DNA from: Thalassovita aquimarina
GTDB lineage: Bacteria > Pseudomonadota > Alphaproteobacteria > Rhodobacterales > Rhodobacteraceae
Reading direction: 5' to 3'
DNA length: 64,000 bases
NCBI RefSeq assembly: GCF_018219815.1
Contig: NZ_JADMKU010000007.1
Span: 62,001 to 126,000 of the forward strand
Both the position numbers and the translations under genes were made by a program. Below are positions 53,104 to 61,161 of the stretch, in pieces. The stretch's first letter is position 1. Each line of letters opens with the position of its first letter. The notes below the pieces were generated by a model that saw only the letters and a list, made by a program, of their open reading frames with translations, was not told where the DNA came from and did not search any database.

Positions 53104-54054
53104 ATGACCCATCTTCTGAAAGCCAGCCCGGAAACCTGCGCCTGGGGCTATTTCGATGCTACGCTGAAACCGGCGCTCGAGGTGGATAGCGGCGATGTCG
53201 TGACCATCGAAACCGTGTCGGGCGGTCCCGACCAGATCCCGGCGCAGGACGCCGGTTTCCACATCCCGCCCGAACTGTTCGATATCCACGCGCGATCCGA
53301 ACGGCAGTTGCCGGGGCATATCCTGACCGGGCCGGTGGCGGTGAAGGGGGCCAAGCCGGGCCATGTGCTGCAGGTCGATATATTGGACGTGAAACTGCGC
53401 CAGGACTGGGGCTGGAACATGATCCGGCCGCTGGCGGGGACGCTGCCGGACGAATTCCAGACCTATCGGAATGTCATCATCCCGGTGGACCTTGAGGCGA
53501 TGACCGGGCGGATGTCCTGGGGGCTGGACCTGCCGTTGAAGCCGTTCTTCGGCGTGATGGGCGTGGCGCCGCCGCCGAACTGGGGCCGGATTTCGACGAT
53601 CCAGCCGCGCGCCCATGGCGGCAATATCGACAACAAGGAACTGGTCGCGGGCACCACGCTCTATCTTCCGGTGCTTACAGAGGGCGCGCTGTTTTCCTGC
53701 GGCGACGGCCACGGCGTGCAGGGCGATGGCGAGGTCTGCGTCACCGCGATCGAAACCGCTTTGGAAGGCAGGTTCCGCCTGAGCGTACGGGACGATCTGA
53801 AGATTGACTTCCCGCGTGCCGAAACGCCGACGCATCTGATAACAATGGGAATGCACGAGGACCTGGACCGCTGCGCCGAAATGGCGTTGCGCGACATGAT
53901 CGCACTGATCGTGGACCGCACCGGGCTGAGCCGGGAAGACGCCTACATGCTGTGTTCGCTGATCGGCGATCTGCGGGTTACCCAGACAGTCAACGGCAAC
54001 AAGGGCGTGCATATGATGATGGAAACCGCTTTATTGCAGTCCAAAGCGAGTTAA
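53104..54054 (+). CDS. Acetamidase/formamidase family protein
   Basis: The 316-residue protein matches the FmdA/AmdA family: GYFDATLKPALEVDSGDVVTIETVSGG, HILTGPVAVKGAKPGHVLQVDI, the STIQPRAHGGNIDNKELVAGTTLYLPV block and GALFSCGDGHGVQGDGEVCVTAIE. Members are zinc-dependent hydrolases of short amides such as formamide and acetamide. It has its own leader after a terminator and a GAGG ribosome site 8 bp before the ATG. The oxidoreductase gene follows 12 bp later. Its substrate may be an amide released by the neighbouring pathway, which is inference. Confidence 0.9.
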   Translation: MTHLLKASPETCAWGYFDATLKPALEVDSGDVVTIETVSGGPDQIPAQDAGFHIPPELFDIHARSERQLPGHILTGPVAVKGAKPGHVLQVDILDVKLRQDWGWNMIRPLAGTLPDEFQTYRNVIIPVDLEAMTGRMSWGLDLPLKPFFGVMGVAPPPNWGRISTIQPRAHGGNIDNKELVAGTTLYLPVLTEGALFSCGDGHGVQGDGEVCVTAIETALEGRFRLSVRDDLKIDFPRAETPTHLITMGMHEDLDRCAEMALRDMIALIVDRTGLSREDAYMLCSLIGDLRVTQTVNGNKGVHMMMETALLQSKAS

Positions 54055-54066
54055 GGAGAAAGACAC

Positions 54067-55029
54067 ATGGGCGTGAAGACAGCCATTATCGGATTGGGCA
54101 TCATGGGGCAGCGGATGCTGGAACACATGGTGCGGCACCCGGAATACGAACCGGTCGCCCTGTGGGATCCGTCCGCCGAGGCCTGCGAGGCGGCCAGCCT
54201 TCTGGCGCCGGGCGCCGCCGTCACGGACAGCGCGGAAGCGGCCATCGAAGCGGCCAAACTGGTCTACCTGGCCTGCCCGCCGGTGCCGCGCAAAGCCTAT
54301 GCGCTGGCGGCCGCGGCGGCGGGAAAGGCGGTGTTCCTCGAAAAACCGCTCGGCGTCGACGTGTCTGAGAGCGAAGACCTGGTGGCGCGGCTGGCATCCT
54401 TCGGCGTGCCCGCGGCGGTCAATTTCACCCAGGCCGCCGGCGCCGCGCTGACCGATGTGTCCGAAGCCGCGCGAAGCGGTGCCATGGGCGATGTGCTGGG
54501 CGCTGATATCGTGGTGACCTACGGCTCATGGCCGCGCGCCTGGCAAAAGGCGGCGGACTGGCTGCGGTTCAAGGACGAAGGCGGCATGACGCGCGAAGTC
54601 ATTTCGCATTTCCTGTTCTTCTCGGAACGCATCCTCGGGCCGCTTTCGGTGGTCTGGGCGCATCCGTCCTATCCCGACGACCCGGCGCTGTGCGAAACCC
54701 ATATGCTGGCCCGGCTCGAAACCGCCGATGGCCGGCCTGTCACCATCATGGCCAGCGTCGGCGGCGCCCAGCCGGACCGGCAGGAACTGACCATCAAGGG
54801 CGCGAAAACCAGCAGGCGGATCACCGATTTCTATGTCGACGCAATGTCGGATGGCGGCGACTTCATGGAAGTGCGCGAACGGCCTGCAGACCCGCGCGCG
54901 GCCAGCCTGAAAGCGCAGCTGGACGATCTGTTGCTGTGCCTTGAAGGCAAGCCCAACCGGCTTGCCACGCCGGAAGAGGCGCTTCGGGTTCAGAAGCTCA
55001 TCGAGGCGAAGCTGGCCGGCAAGGGTTGA
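54067..55029 (+). CDS. Gfo/Idh/MocA family oxidoreductase
   Basis: The 320-residue protein has an N-terminal Rossmann fold (VKTAIIGLGIMGQRMLEHMVRHP), the family EKP motif in AVFLEKPLGVDVSESEDLV, NFTQAAGAAL, and the C-terminal alpha/beta substrate domain with GGMTREVISHFLFFSERILG (conserved Asp/His region, here HFLFF). NAD(P)-dependent members act on sugars, inositols or related compounds, and some on secondary amines or imines. It is co-directional with and 12 bp after the acetamidase. AAGGAGAAAG lies before the ATG. Confidence 0.88.
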   Translation: MGVKTAIIGLGIMGQRMLEHMVRHPEYEPVALWDPSAEACEAASLLAPGAAVTDSAEAAIEAAKLVYLACPPVPRKAYALAAAAAGKAVFLEKPLGVDVSESEDLVARLASFGVPAAVNFTQAAGAALTDVSEAARSGAMGDVLGADIVVTYGSWPRAWQKAADWLRFKDEGGMTREVISHFLFFSERILGPLSVVWAHPSYPDDPALCETHMLARLETADGRPVTIMASVGGAQPDRQELTIKGAKTSRRITDFYVDAMSDGGDFMEVRERPADPRAASLKAQLDDLLLCLEGKPNRLATPEEALRVQKLIEAKLAGKG

Positions 55030-55041
55030 GGGTTTGGAAAT

Positions 55042-55060
55042 CCGGCGGTGTGACCGCCGG
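55042..55060. terminator. Hairpin between convergent genes
   Basis: CCGGCGGT-GTG-ACCGCCGG is a perfect 8-bp stem with a 3-base loop in the 39-bp gap between the oxidoreductase and the convergent lyase gene. No long T-run is present on either side. Confidence 0.5.
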
Positions 55061-55068
55061 GTCGCCTG

Positions 55069-55932
55069 CTAGCGGCTTTCGGCGTAGCGCTTTTCTTCCT
55101 CGAAATAGGCGTCGAAGCCGATCCGGGTCTTCATTTCGTCGAATGACATCAGAGCATCGGGCGCGGGCGTGCCGGTCTTGAACGCCTCCAGTGCCTGCGC
55201 CATCGCCTTCATCGCGGCGGCCATCAGGGTCAGCGGGTAGGCGGCGATCTTGAAGCCGATCGCTTCCAGTTCATGCGGCGGCAGGGCAGGGGTCAGGCCG
55301 CCCTCGACGATATTAGCCATCTTCGGGCCGTCCAGTTCATCACAGATCCGGCGCATTTCACCTTCGTCACGCGGTGCTTCTACGAACAGGATATCGGCCC
55401 CCAGGCGGCGGAAATCGCGGGCGCGTTCGATTGCCTCGTCCAGCCCGTGTTCGTGGCGCGCATCGGTGCGGGCGAGGATCAGGATGTCGTGGCCCTCGAC
55501 CCGCGCATCCGCCGCCGCGCGGATACGCTCGAACGCCTCATCCCGGCTGACCACCGATTTGCCCGCCGTATGGCCGCAGCGTTTCGGCGCGACCTGATCC
55601 TCGATCATCACCGCGGCGAAACCGGCTTGGGCGAAGCCCTTGACCGTGCGCTTGACGTTCAGTGCGTTACCGTAACCGGTATCGCCGTCGCCGATCACCG
55701 GGATAGACACCGCGTTGCAGATGTTGCGGCCCTGATCCAGCACCTCGGTATAGGACATCAGCCCGGTATCGGGCATCCCCAGCCGCGCGGCCGCTGTGGC
55801 GAAACCGGACATGAAGGACAGCGGAAACCCCGCCTGTTCGATCAGTTTCGCGGAAAGCGGATCGAAACAGCAGGGCATGGTGATCAGGCCGGGTTCGGCC
55901 AGCAGGGTGCGTAATTTATCAGCTTGGGTCAT
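55069..55932 (-). CDS. Isocitrate lyase/PEP mutase superfamily protein
   Basis: The 287-residue protein is a TIM-barrel of the PEP mutase/methylisocitrate lyase superfamily. SGFATAAARLGMPDTGLMSYTE, the metal-site VIGDGDTGYGNALN, IEDQVAPKRCGHTAGKSVVS containing the catalytic KRCGH motif, and LILARTDARHEHGLDEAIERA are visible. The KRCGH Cys indicates a lyase (isocitrate, methylisocitrate, dimethylmalate type) rather than a phosphonate-forming mutase, but oxaloacetate decarboxylases also share parts of it. It is last in a TRAP operon, 9 bp after the large permease, so it probably cleaves the imported hydroxy-di- or tricarboxylate. Confidence 0.87.
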   Translation of the reverse strand: MTQADKLRTLLAEPGLITMPCCFDPLSAKLIEQAGFPLSFMSGFATAAARLGMPDTGLMSYTEVLDQGRNICNAVSIPVIGDGDTGYGNALNVKRTVKGFAQAGFAAVMIEDQVAPKRCGHTAGKSVVSRDEAFERIRAAADARVEGHDILILARTDARHEHGLDEAIERARDFRRLGADILFVEAPRDEGEMRRICDELDGPKMANIVEGGLTPALPPHELEAIGFKIAAYPLTLMAAAMKAMAQALEAFKTGTPAPDALMSFDEMKTRIGFDAYFEEEKRYAESR

Positions 55933-55941
55933 GGTAAGGGA

Positions 55942-57216
55942 TCACAGTTTGAAGGGGATGTAGAGGGCCAGATCGGGCCAGAGATAGAGCAGTGCCACCA
56001 TCACCAGCATCAGCGCCAGAAAGGGCAGGGTGCCGCGCGACACCTCGCCCAGGCTCGATTTGGTGACCGACTGGATGACATAGAGGTTCAGCCCCACCGG
56101 CGGCGTGATCAGGGCGCATTCGACGAGGATCACCATGTAGATGCCGAACCAGATCGGATCGAAATGCATCGCCATCGCCGCAGGCAGCAGCACCGGCGTC
56201 ATGATCAGCACCATCGACAGCGCCTCGAACACCAGCCCCATCGCCAGCAACACCACCGACACGACGAGGATCAGCCCCAGCGGCGTCGCCACCCAGTCGG
56301 ACAGGAACATCGAGATTTCCTGCGGGATGCGGTAGAGCGTGATCGCCTTGCCGAAGATCTTGGCCCCGGCGATGATCAGCAGGATCGCCACCGTGGTCGA
56401 CATCGATTCAACCATCGCCTCCCACAGTTTCGCCCAGGTGAGGCTGCGCAGGATGACGGCGGTGATGAACAGCGCCACCGCGAACCCGATCGCGGCTGCT
56501 TCGGTCGGGGTGAAGGCGCCGGAATAGATGCCGCCCAGGATGACGCCGGCCAACAGGATAGAGGGGGCCGCACGCAAGGTGGCGCGCCAGCGTTCGTTCC
56601 AGCTAACCGCAGGGATCGGGGTGTAGTCGTGCCGGAACCGGGCCGAGATCACCGCGTAGAGGATGAAGAGCGCGATCAGGCCCAGCCCCGGCCCGATGCC
56701 GGCCATGAACAGCGCGATCACCGATTCCTCGGTCACGAAACCGTAGATGATCAGCGGGATCGACGGCGGGATCAGGATGCCCAGCGTACCGCCGGCCGCC
56801 AGCAGCCCGTAGACGAAGCGCTTGTCATAGCCGCGCGAAATCATTTCGGGGGCGGCGACGGTGCCGATGGTGGCCGCCGTGGCGACCGAACTGCCGGATA
56901 TCGCGGCGAAGATGCCGCAGGACAGGATCGTCGCCACCGCCAGCCCGCCGGGCCAATGCCCGACCCAAGCCTGGACGGCGGCGAACAGGTCGCGCCCGAC
57001 GCCGCCTTTCAGCAATATATTGGACATCAGCAGGAACAGCGGCACCGCCAGCAGGATGAACCCGTCCAGCGTCGACAGGATCGCCTGCGGCGCCATCAGC
57101 GGCGAAAACCCCCCGAGGTAAAGCATCGCCAGCCCCAGCATGCCCAGCGAATAGGCCACGGGAACGCCGATCAGCAGCAGCGCGAACAGCGCGATCAGGA
57201 TCAGGATAACGGTCAT
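55942..57216 (-). CDS. TRAP transporter large permease (DctM family)
   Basis: The 424-residue membrane protein has the DctM landmarks: FILLAVPLFLLMSNILLKGGVG, AAISGSSVATAATIGTVAAPEM, AAGGTLGILIPPSIPLIIYGFVTEES, FTPTEAAAIGFAVAL and ECALITPPVGLNLYVIQSV. The ATG at 57216 overlaps the small permease stop; the frame is open another 16 codons upstream inside that gene. It forms the third TRAP system of the window with the genes at 57213 and 57771. Confidence 0.93.
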   Translation of the reverse strand: MTVILILIALFALLLIGVPVAYSLGMLGLAMLYLGGFSPLMAPQAILSTLDGFILLAVPLFLLMSNILLKGGVGRDLFAAVQAWVGHWPGGLAVATILSCGIFAAISGSSVATAATIGTVAAPEMISRGYDKRFVYGLLAAGGTLGILIPPSIPLIIYGFVTEESVIALFMAGIGPGLGLIALFILYAVISARFRHDYTPIPAVSWNERWRATLRAAPSILLAGVILGGIYSGAFTPTEAAAIGFAVALFITAVILRSLTWAKLWEAMVESMSTTVAILLIIAGAKIFGKAITLYRIPQEISMFLSDWVATPLGLILVVSVVLLAMGLVFEALSMVLIMTPVLLPAAMAMHFDPIWFGIYMVILVECALITPPVGLNLYVIQSVTKSSLGEVSRGTLPFLALMLVMVALLYLWPDLALYIPFKL

Positions 57217-57710
57217 TCCATCATGCCTTCTTCTTCGGGGATATCGCCCTGAACCGCGCGCCACAGCCCGGTCAGGCAGGACAGGGTCAGCAGCGCGAAC
57301 CCTGCCGGAACCGCCGCTTCGGGCATCCAGGCGGGCAGGTCCAGCATGGTACCGGTGGTACGGCCGCGCGCGAAACTGTCGTGGAAAATGTCATAGCCGT
57401 AGATCGTCACCACGGCCGAAAAGGTCAGGATGATCAGCAGCGACAGGATTTCGGTCACCTGCTTGCCGCGCGGCGGCAGCAGGTCGGTCACCGCCGTGAC
57501 CCGGATATGCCGGCGATGGCTCAGCGCCCAGCCCATGGCGACCGGGCAGGCCCAGATCAGGCACATCTGGCTCAGCTCCGCCGCCCAGATCGTCGGCGCG
57601 TTGAAGAAGTAGCGCGCCACCACTTCATAGCTCAGCATCCCCCCGCTGAGCGTCAGCAGGATCGCCGCCACCCAGGCGGTGGCGGTTTCGATTGCGGCAA
57701 CCAAACGCAT
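57213..57710 (-). CDS. TRAP transporter small permease (DctQ family)
   Basis: The 165-residue protein has the normal DctQ length and four helices (AWVAAILLTLSGGMLSYEVV, LSQMCLIWACPVAMGWAL, ILSLLIILTFSAVVTIYGYD, AVPAGFALLTLSCLTGLW), with the ARYFFNAPTIWAAELSQ and SHRRHIRVT family segments. It overlaps the large permease start and follows a hairpin after the binding protein gene. Confidence 0.92.
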   Translation of the reverse strand: MRLVAAIETATAWVAAILLTLSGGMLSYEVVARYFFNAPTIWAAELSQMCLIWACPVAMGWALSHRRHIRVTAVTDLLPPRGKQVTEILSLLIILTFSAVVTIYGYDIFHDSFARGRTTGTMLDLPAWMPEAAVPAGFALLTLSCLTGLWRAVQGDIPEEEGMME

Positions 57711-57731
57711 GCCGTTCCCCCGTTATTAAAG

Positions 57732-57757
57732 GCCGCCCCCACGGTGGCAGGGGCGGC
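57732..57757 (-). terminator. Hairpin after the third TRAP binding-protein gene
   Basis: GCCGCCCC and GGGGCGGC form a perfect 8-bp stem with a 10-base loop in the 60-bp gap between the binding-protein stop and the small permease start on the minus strand. It is positioned like the other post-binding-protein hairpins. Confidence 0.5.
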
Positions 57758-57770
57758 AATCGTGGCCGGA

Positions 57771-58763
57771 TCAGAAGCCCTTGGCGGCGTCCAGCATGGC
57801 CGCGCCGGCATCGCCGGTCTTGGCCAGGAAGGCGTCGTAGACGGGCTGCGACACGGCTTTCCACTTGGCCAGTTCTTCGGCGGTGGGGGTGTAGATGGCC
57901 ATGCCGTTCTGCTTGGCCGCGTCATAGGCGCGGGCCTCGATCGCCGACATTTCATCGCGCACGGCGTTTTCGGCATTGCGCGCGGCGGCGGAAATGATCG
58001 CCTGATGTTCCGCCGGCAGGCCGTTCCACCAGTCGGTGTTGGTCACCACGATGAATTCGATATCCGCGTGGTTGCTGACGGTGATCGTATCCATAACTTC
58101 CCAAAGCGAGCGCGACTGCACGCCGGACACGCCGGTCATGCCGATATCGACGGTGCCGCGCTGATAGGCGAGGTACTGTTCAGACCCCGAAATGATCGTC
58201 GGCGCGCCGCCCGCGGCGGTGGTGAAATCGCCCAGCGTCTTGCCGAAGACGCGGACCTTCTTGCCGGCCATGTCCTCGGGCGTCGCGATCGGGCCGCCGT
58301 TGGACAGCATGATCGCGCCGCCATAGGCCTGCCACCACAGCACGGTCGACCCGGTGTCCTTGATCGCGGCGTCGATCGGGCCGCGCACCGGGCTGTTCGG
58401 GGCCACAGCCTTGCGCACCTTTTCTTCGGTATCGAACAGGAACGGCTGATAGAAGATGTCGACCATCGGGACATCGCCGACATAGCGGGTCAGCGACGCC
58501 ACCCCCGCCTCGATCGCGCCGGATCCGACGGCCTGCGGGACTTCCTTGTCCTTGTAAAGCTGCGCGCTGTCGTAAATCTCGACGGCGATGTCACCGTTTG
58601 ATTTGGCCTCGACCTCTTCCTTGAACATCTTCAGGTTCTGTCCAAGATGGCTTTTCAGCGGCAGCTGAAGCGAAATCCGCATGGTGGTTTCCGCGGCCTG
58701 TGCGCCCACGCCGTAGGCCGCAACGAATGCGGCCGAGACGAGCCCGGCAATAAATTTATTCAT
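57771..58763 (-). CDS. TRAP transporter solute-binding protein (DctP family)
   Basis: The 330-residue protein has a Sec signal peptide (basic MNK, core FIAGLVSAAFVAAYGVGAQA, cleavage near residue 23) and the DctP fold: MRISLQLPLKSHLGQNLKMFKEEVEAKSNG (read in parts), the GPIATPEDMAGKKVRVFGKTLGD segment with the carboxylate-binding Arg, and QRGTVDIGMTGVSG. A strong GGGAGGAAATC ribosome site precedes the ATG. It is first in the operon with its permeases and the lyase gene; the ligand is probably a carboxylate substrate of that lyase. Confidence 0.92.
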   Translation of the reverse strand: MNKFIAGLVSAAFVAAYGVGAQAAETTMRISLQLPLKSHLGQNLKMFKEEVEAKSNGDIAVEIYDSAQLYKDKEVPQAVGSGAIEAGVASLTRYVGDVPMVDIFYQPFLFDTEEKVRKAVAPNSPVRGPIDAAIKDTGSTVLWWQAYGGAIMLSNGGPIATPEDMAGKKVRVFGKTLGDFTTAAGGAPTIISGSEQYLAYQRGTVDIGMTGVSGVQSRSLWEVMDTITVSNHADIEFIVVTNTDWWNGLPAEHQAIISAAARNAENAVRDEMSAIEARAYDAAKQNGMAIYTPTAEELAKWKAVSQPVYDAFLAKTGDAGAAMLDAAKGF

Positions 58764-59187
58764 GATTTCCTCCCTTATCGTAGGCGAAGAATTGATGAAA
58801 AGAATAATGAAAACAAGATTTTTTACCCGGGGATCAAAATATTTCGCTCAAGGTGCGGGCTTTGGCCCGGCGGACGCTTTTGAAGAAGGGCGGGTTCTGC
58901 GCATGGCCGCCGTCGCGTGGCGGCGGCCATGACGGATCTGGGGCGGGACATGGATGGGGCAGGCGCCGCTTCGGCAATGGCGCGCGTCAGTTGCGATCTT
59001 TGCTTTGCGGCCAGTATGGTGCTCCGTGGCCGGGACCGTTCGCGGGTGTAGCCGCGGTGTCACAGCCCGGCCAACGCCGCGCAGAAACTACTGCTTTTTC
59101 CCGGCTACTCGGCTAAGGTGGCGCAAAATAGAGGCGGCAGGCAAACCCGCGATAAGGGAAAGCTACCGGGCATTGAAAGAGCAGGTC
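58764..59187. other. 424-bp divergent gap between TRAP and type II secretion genes
   Basis: This gap contains the leader of the minus-strand TRAP operon with an AT-rich part at 58785-58850 (probable promoter region) and the leader of gspD on the plus strand. A short CGGGC-TTTG-GCCCG dyad occurs at 58856-58869. No gene pattern is recognised in it. Confidence 0.55.
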
Positions 59188-61161
59188 ATGAATTTATTGT
59201 CGTCGATCCGGCCCTGTATGGTCGCGTTCGGGCTGGTCCTGGGGGCCGGGGTGGGGCCCTTTGCAATCGCGATGCTGGATGCCCGGCCGGCGCAGGCACA
59301 GGAACAGGTGTCGCTGAACTTGCGCGACGCCGAAATCCGCAGCTTCATCGAAATCGTGTCCGAAGCCACCGGCCGGCGTTTCGTGCTGGACCCTGAAGTG
59401 CGCGGTACCGTGACTGTTCTGGCCCCCGACGAGATGAGCCCGGATGAACTCTATGAGGTATTCCTCAGCGTGCTTGAACTGAACGGTCTGACCCTGATCG
59501 AAGGGGCGGGCGCCGACCGTATCGTGGCGATGCGCAATGCCCGCGGGCTGGCCTCGGGCGGGGCCGTTTCGGGCAGCAAGGGGACCTATGAAACCCGCGT
59601 GATCGAGGTCGAAAACGCGCCGCTGCAGGACGTTGTGGAAGTGGTCCGGCCGTTGTTGCCCGCCGACGCGATCCTGACCGCGGTGCCTGGGTCGAAGATG
59701 CTGATCCTGTCCGATCGGGGTCAGAATTTCCGCCGCATCGAAGCGCTGATCCGCCGCCTGGATCAGCCGCGCGACGAACCGATTCAGATGATCAGGCTGC
59801 GCAATGCCAACGCCGCGGAAGTGGCGCAGGTGATCCAGTCGATGGAAATCCTGCCGCAGGGCGCGGCGCTATCGGTCGATCGCCGCTCGAACGCGCTGGT
59901 GGTGTCGGGATCGGCGGAACTGCGCGAAAAGATCAAAGTGCTGGCGGCCCGTCTGGACACCCAGCAGAACAACGTCACCAGCCACGCGGTGGGGCTGAAC
60001 TACGCCGATGCCGCGGCCCTGGCCGACGTGGTGCTGCGCGCCATCGCCAACGAACAGCAGGGTCCGAACGAAGCGCCGGTGCGCATCGTGCCGGAACCGC
60101 AGACCAACACGTTGCTGGTGACCGCGCCGCAGGACCGGATGGACGATATCATAGGGATGATCCGCTATCTTGATCGCCGCCCACGCCAGGTTCTGGTCGA
60201 GGCAGTGATTTTCGAAATGTCGGTCGACGGGTTCGCCGATCTGGCGGCGCAATGGGCCGGGATCCTCAACAACGCCGTCGTCGGCGGGGCGCAGTTCACA
60301 CTGGAAGGGCGTCCCAGCCTGACCAGCCTGGTGGCCTCGGTGCTGAACGGCACCACGATCGATGCCGGATCGGGAGGGATCATCGCCGGCGTGCCAACGC
60401 AGGGCGACCGCGGCGTCGCCGGGTTCCTGTCGGCGGTGGCGTCGAAAACCTCGACCCGGCTGCTGTCTACCCCCTCGATCATGACGCTGAACAACAAGGA
60501 AGCCGAAATCGTCGTGGCGAAGAACGTGCCCTTCGTCACCGGGTCCTATTCCACCGTCAGCGACAGCGCGGTGGAAAACCCGTTCCAGACCATCGAGAGG
60601 CAGGATGTCGGCCTGACGCTGAACGTCACGCCGCAGATCAACGCCGACCGCACCGTGCGGATGGATATCAAGCAGGAAGTGTCGAACCTGACCTCCTCAC
60701 AGGCGTCTTCGGGCGGCGAAATCACCTCGAAACGGGCGCTGTCGACCTCGGTTCTGGTGCGCGACGGCAACGTGATCCTGCTCGGTGGTCTGCTGGAAAA
60801 CGGTTCCGGGTCGGTGATCCAGAAGGTGCCGGGGATTTCACGGCTGCCGCTGATCGGCGGCCTGTTCCGGGGCAAGAATGCGACCAAGAACCAGCGGGTT
60901 CTTCTGGTGCTGCTGCGTCCGCAGGTGGTCAATTCCGAAGCCGAGGCGAAGCAACTGACCCGCAAGATCACCCGGGAGGCGCGCAAGGCAAGCCTTGCCA
61001 TCGCACCGCTGGATGACGGAAGCTATCCGCACACGCCGTCGGGGGCGCTGCCTTTTGACGGGGTCGATTTGAACCAACCGTTTGATGCCGGATTTGTTGA
61101 TGATGTCGCGCAACGCCGAAACTTCCCGCCGCTTCCCAGCCGGCTCCGGTTCGCCAACTAG
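59188..61161 (+). CDS. gspD: Type II secretion system secretin GspD
   Basis: The 657-residue protein has a signal peptide (AFGLVLGAGVGPFAIAML with cleavage near AQAQE, about residue 39), then N0 (VSLNLRDAEIRSFIEIVSEATG), and N1-N3 subdomains (for example YETRVIEVENAPLQDVVEVVRPLLP and IRLRNANAAEVAQVIQSME). The C-terminal secretin core contains VEAVIFEMSVDG, SAVASKTSTRLLSTPSIMTLNNKEA and VPFVTGSY, and ends in VPGISRLPLIGGLFRG. It forms the outer-membrane channel. The ATG at 59188 is preferred as it places the signal peptide at the N-terminus; the frame stays open upstream to 58954. It overlaps the gspE gene. Confidence 0.9.
   Translation: MNLLSSIRPCMVAFGLVLGAGVGPFAIAMLDARPAQAQEQVSLNLRDAEIRSFIEIVSEATGRRFVLDPEVRGTVTVLAPDEMSPDELYEVFLSVLELNGLTLIEGAGADRIVAMRNARGLASGGAVSGSKGTYETRVIEVENAPLQDVVEVVRPLLPADAILTAVPGSKMLILSDRGQNFRRIEALIRRLDQPRDEPIQMIRLRNANAAEVAQVIQSMEILPQGAALSVDRRSNALVVSGSAELREKIKVLAARLDTQQNNVTSHAVGLNYADAAALADVVLRAIANEQQGPNEAPVRIVPEPQTNTLLVTAPQDRMDDIIGMIRYLDRRPRQVLVEAVIFEMSVDGFADLAAQWAGILNNAVVGGAQFTLEGRPSLTSLVASVLNGTTIDAGSGGIIAGVPTQGDRGVAGFLSAVASKTSTRLLSTPSIMTLNNKEAEIVVAKNVPFVTGSYSTVSDSAVENPFQTIERQDVGLTLNVTPQINADRTVRMDIKQEVSNLTSSQASSGGEITSKRALSTSVLVRDGNVILLGGLLENGSGSVIQKVPGISRLPLIGGLFRGKNATKNQRVLLVLLRPQVVNSEAEAKQLTRKITREARKASLAIAPLDDGSYPHTPSGALPFDGVDLNQPFDAGFVDDVAQRRNFPPLPSRLRFAN

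Noticed and set aside
55924-57252. 442-residue plus-strand frame opposite the DctM gene
   Set aside because: Antisense shadow of a hydrophobic membrane protein; almost entirely charged and polar repeats without motif.
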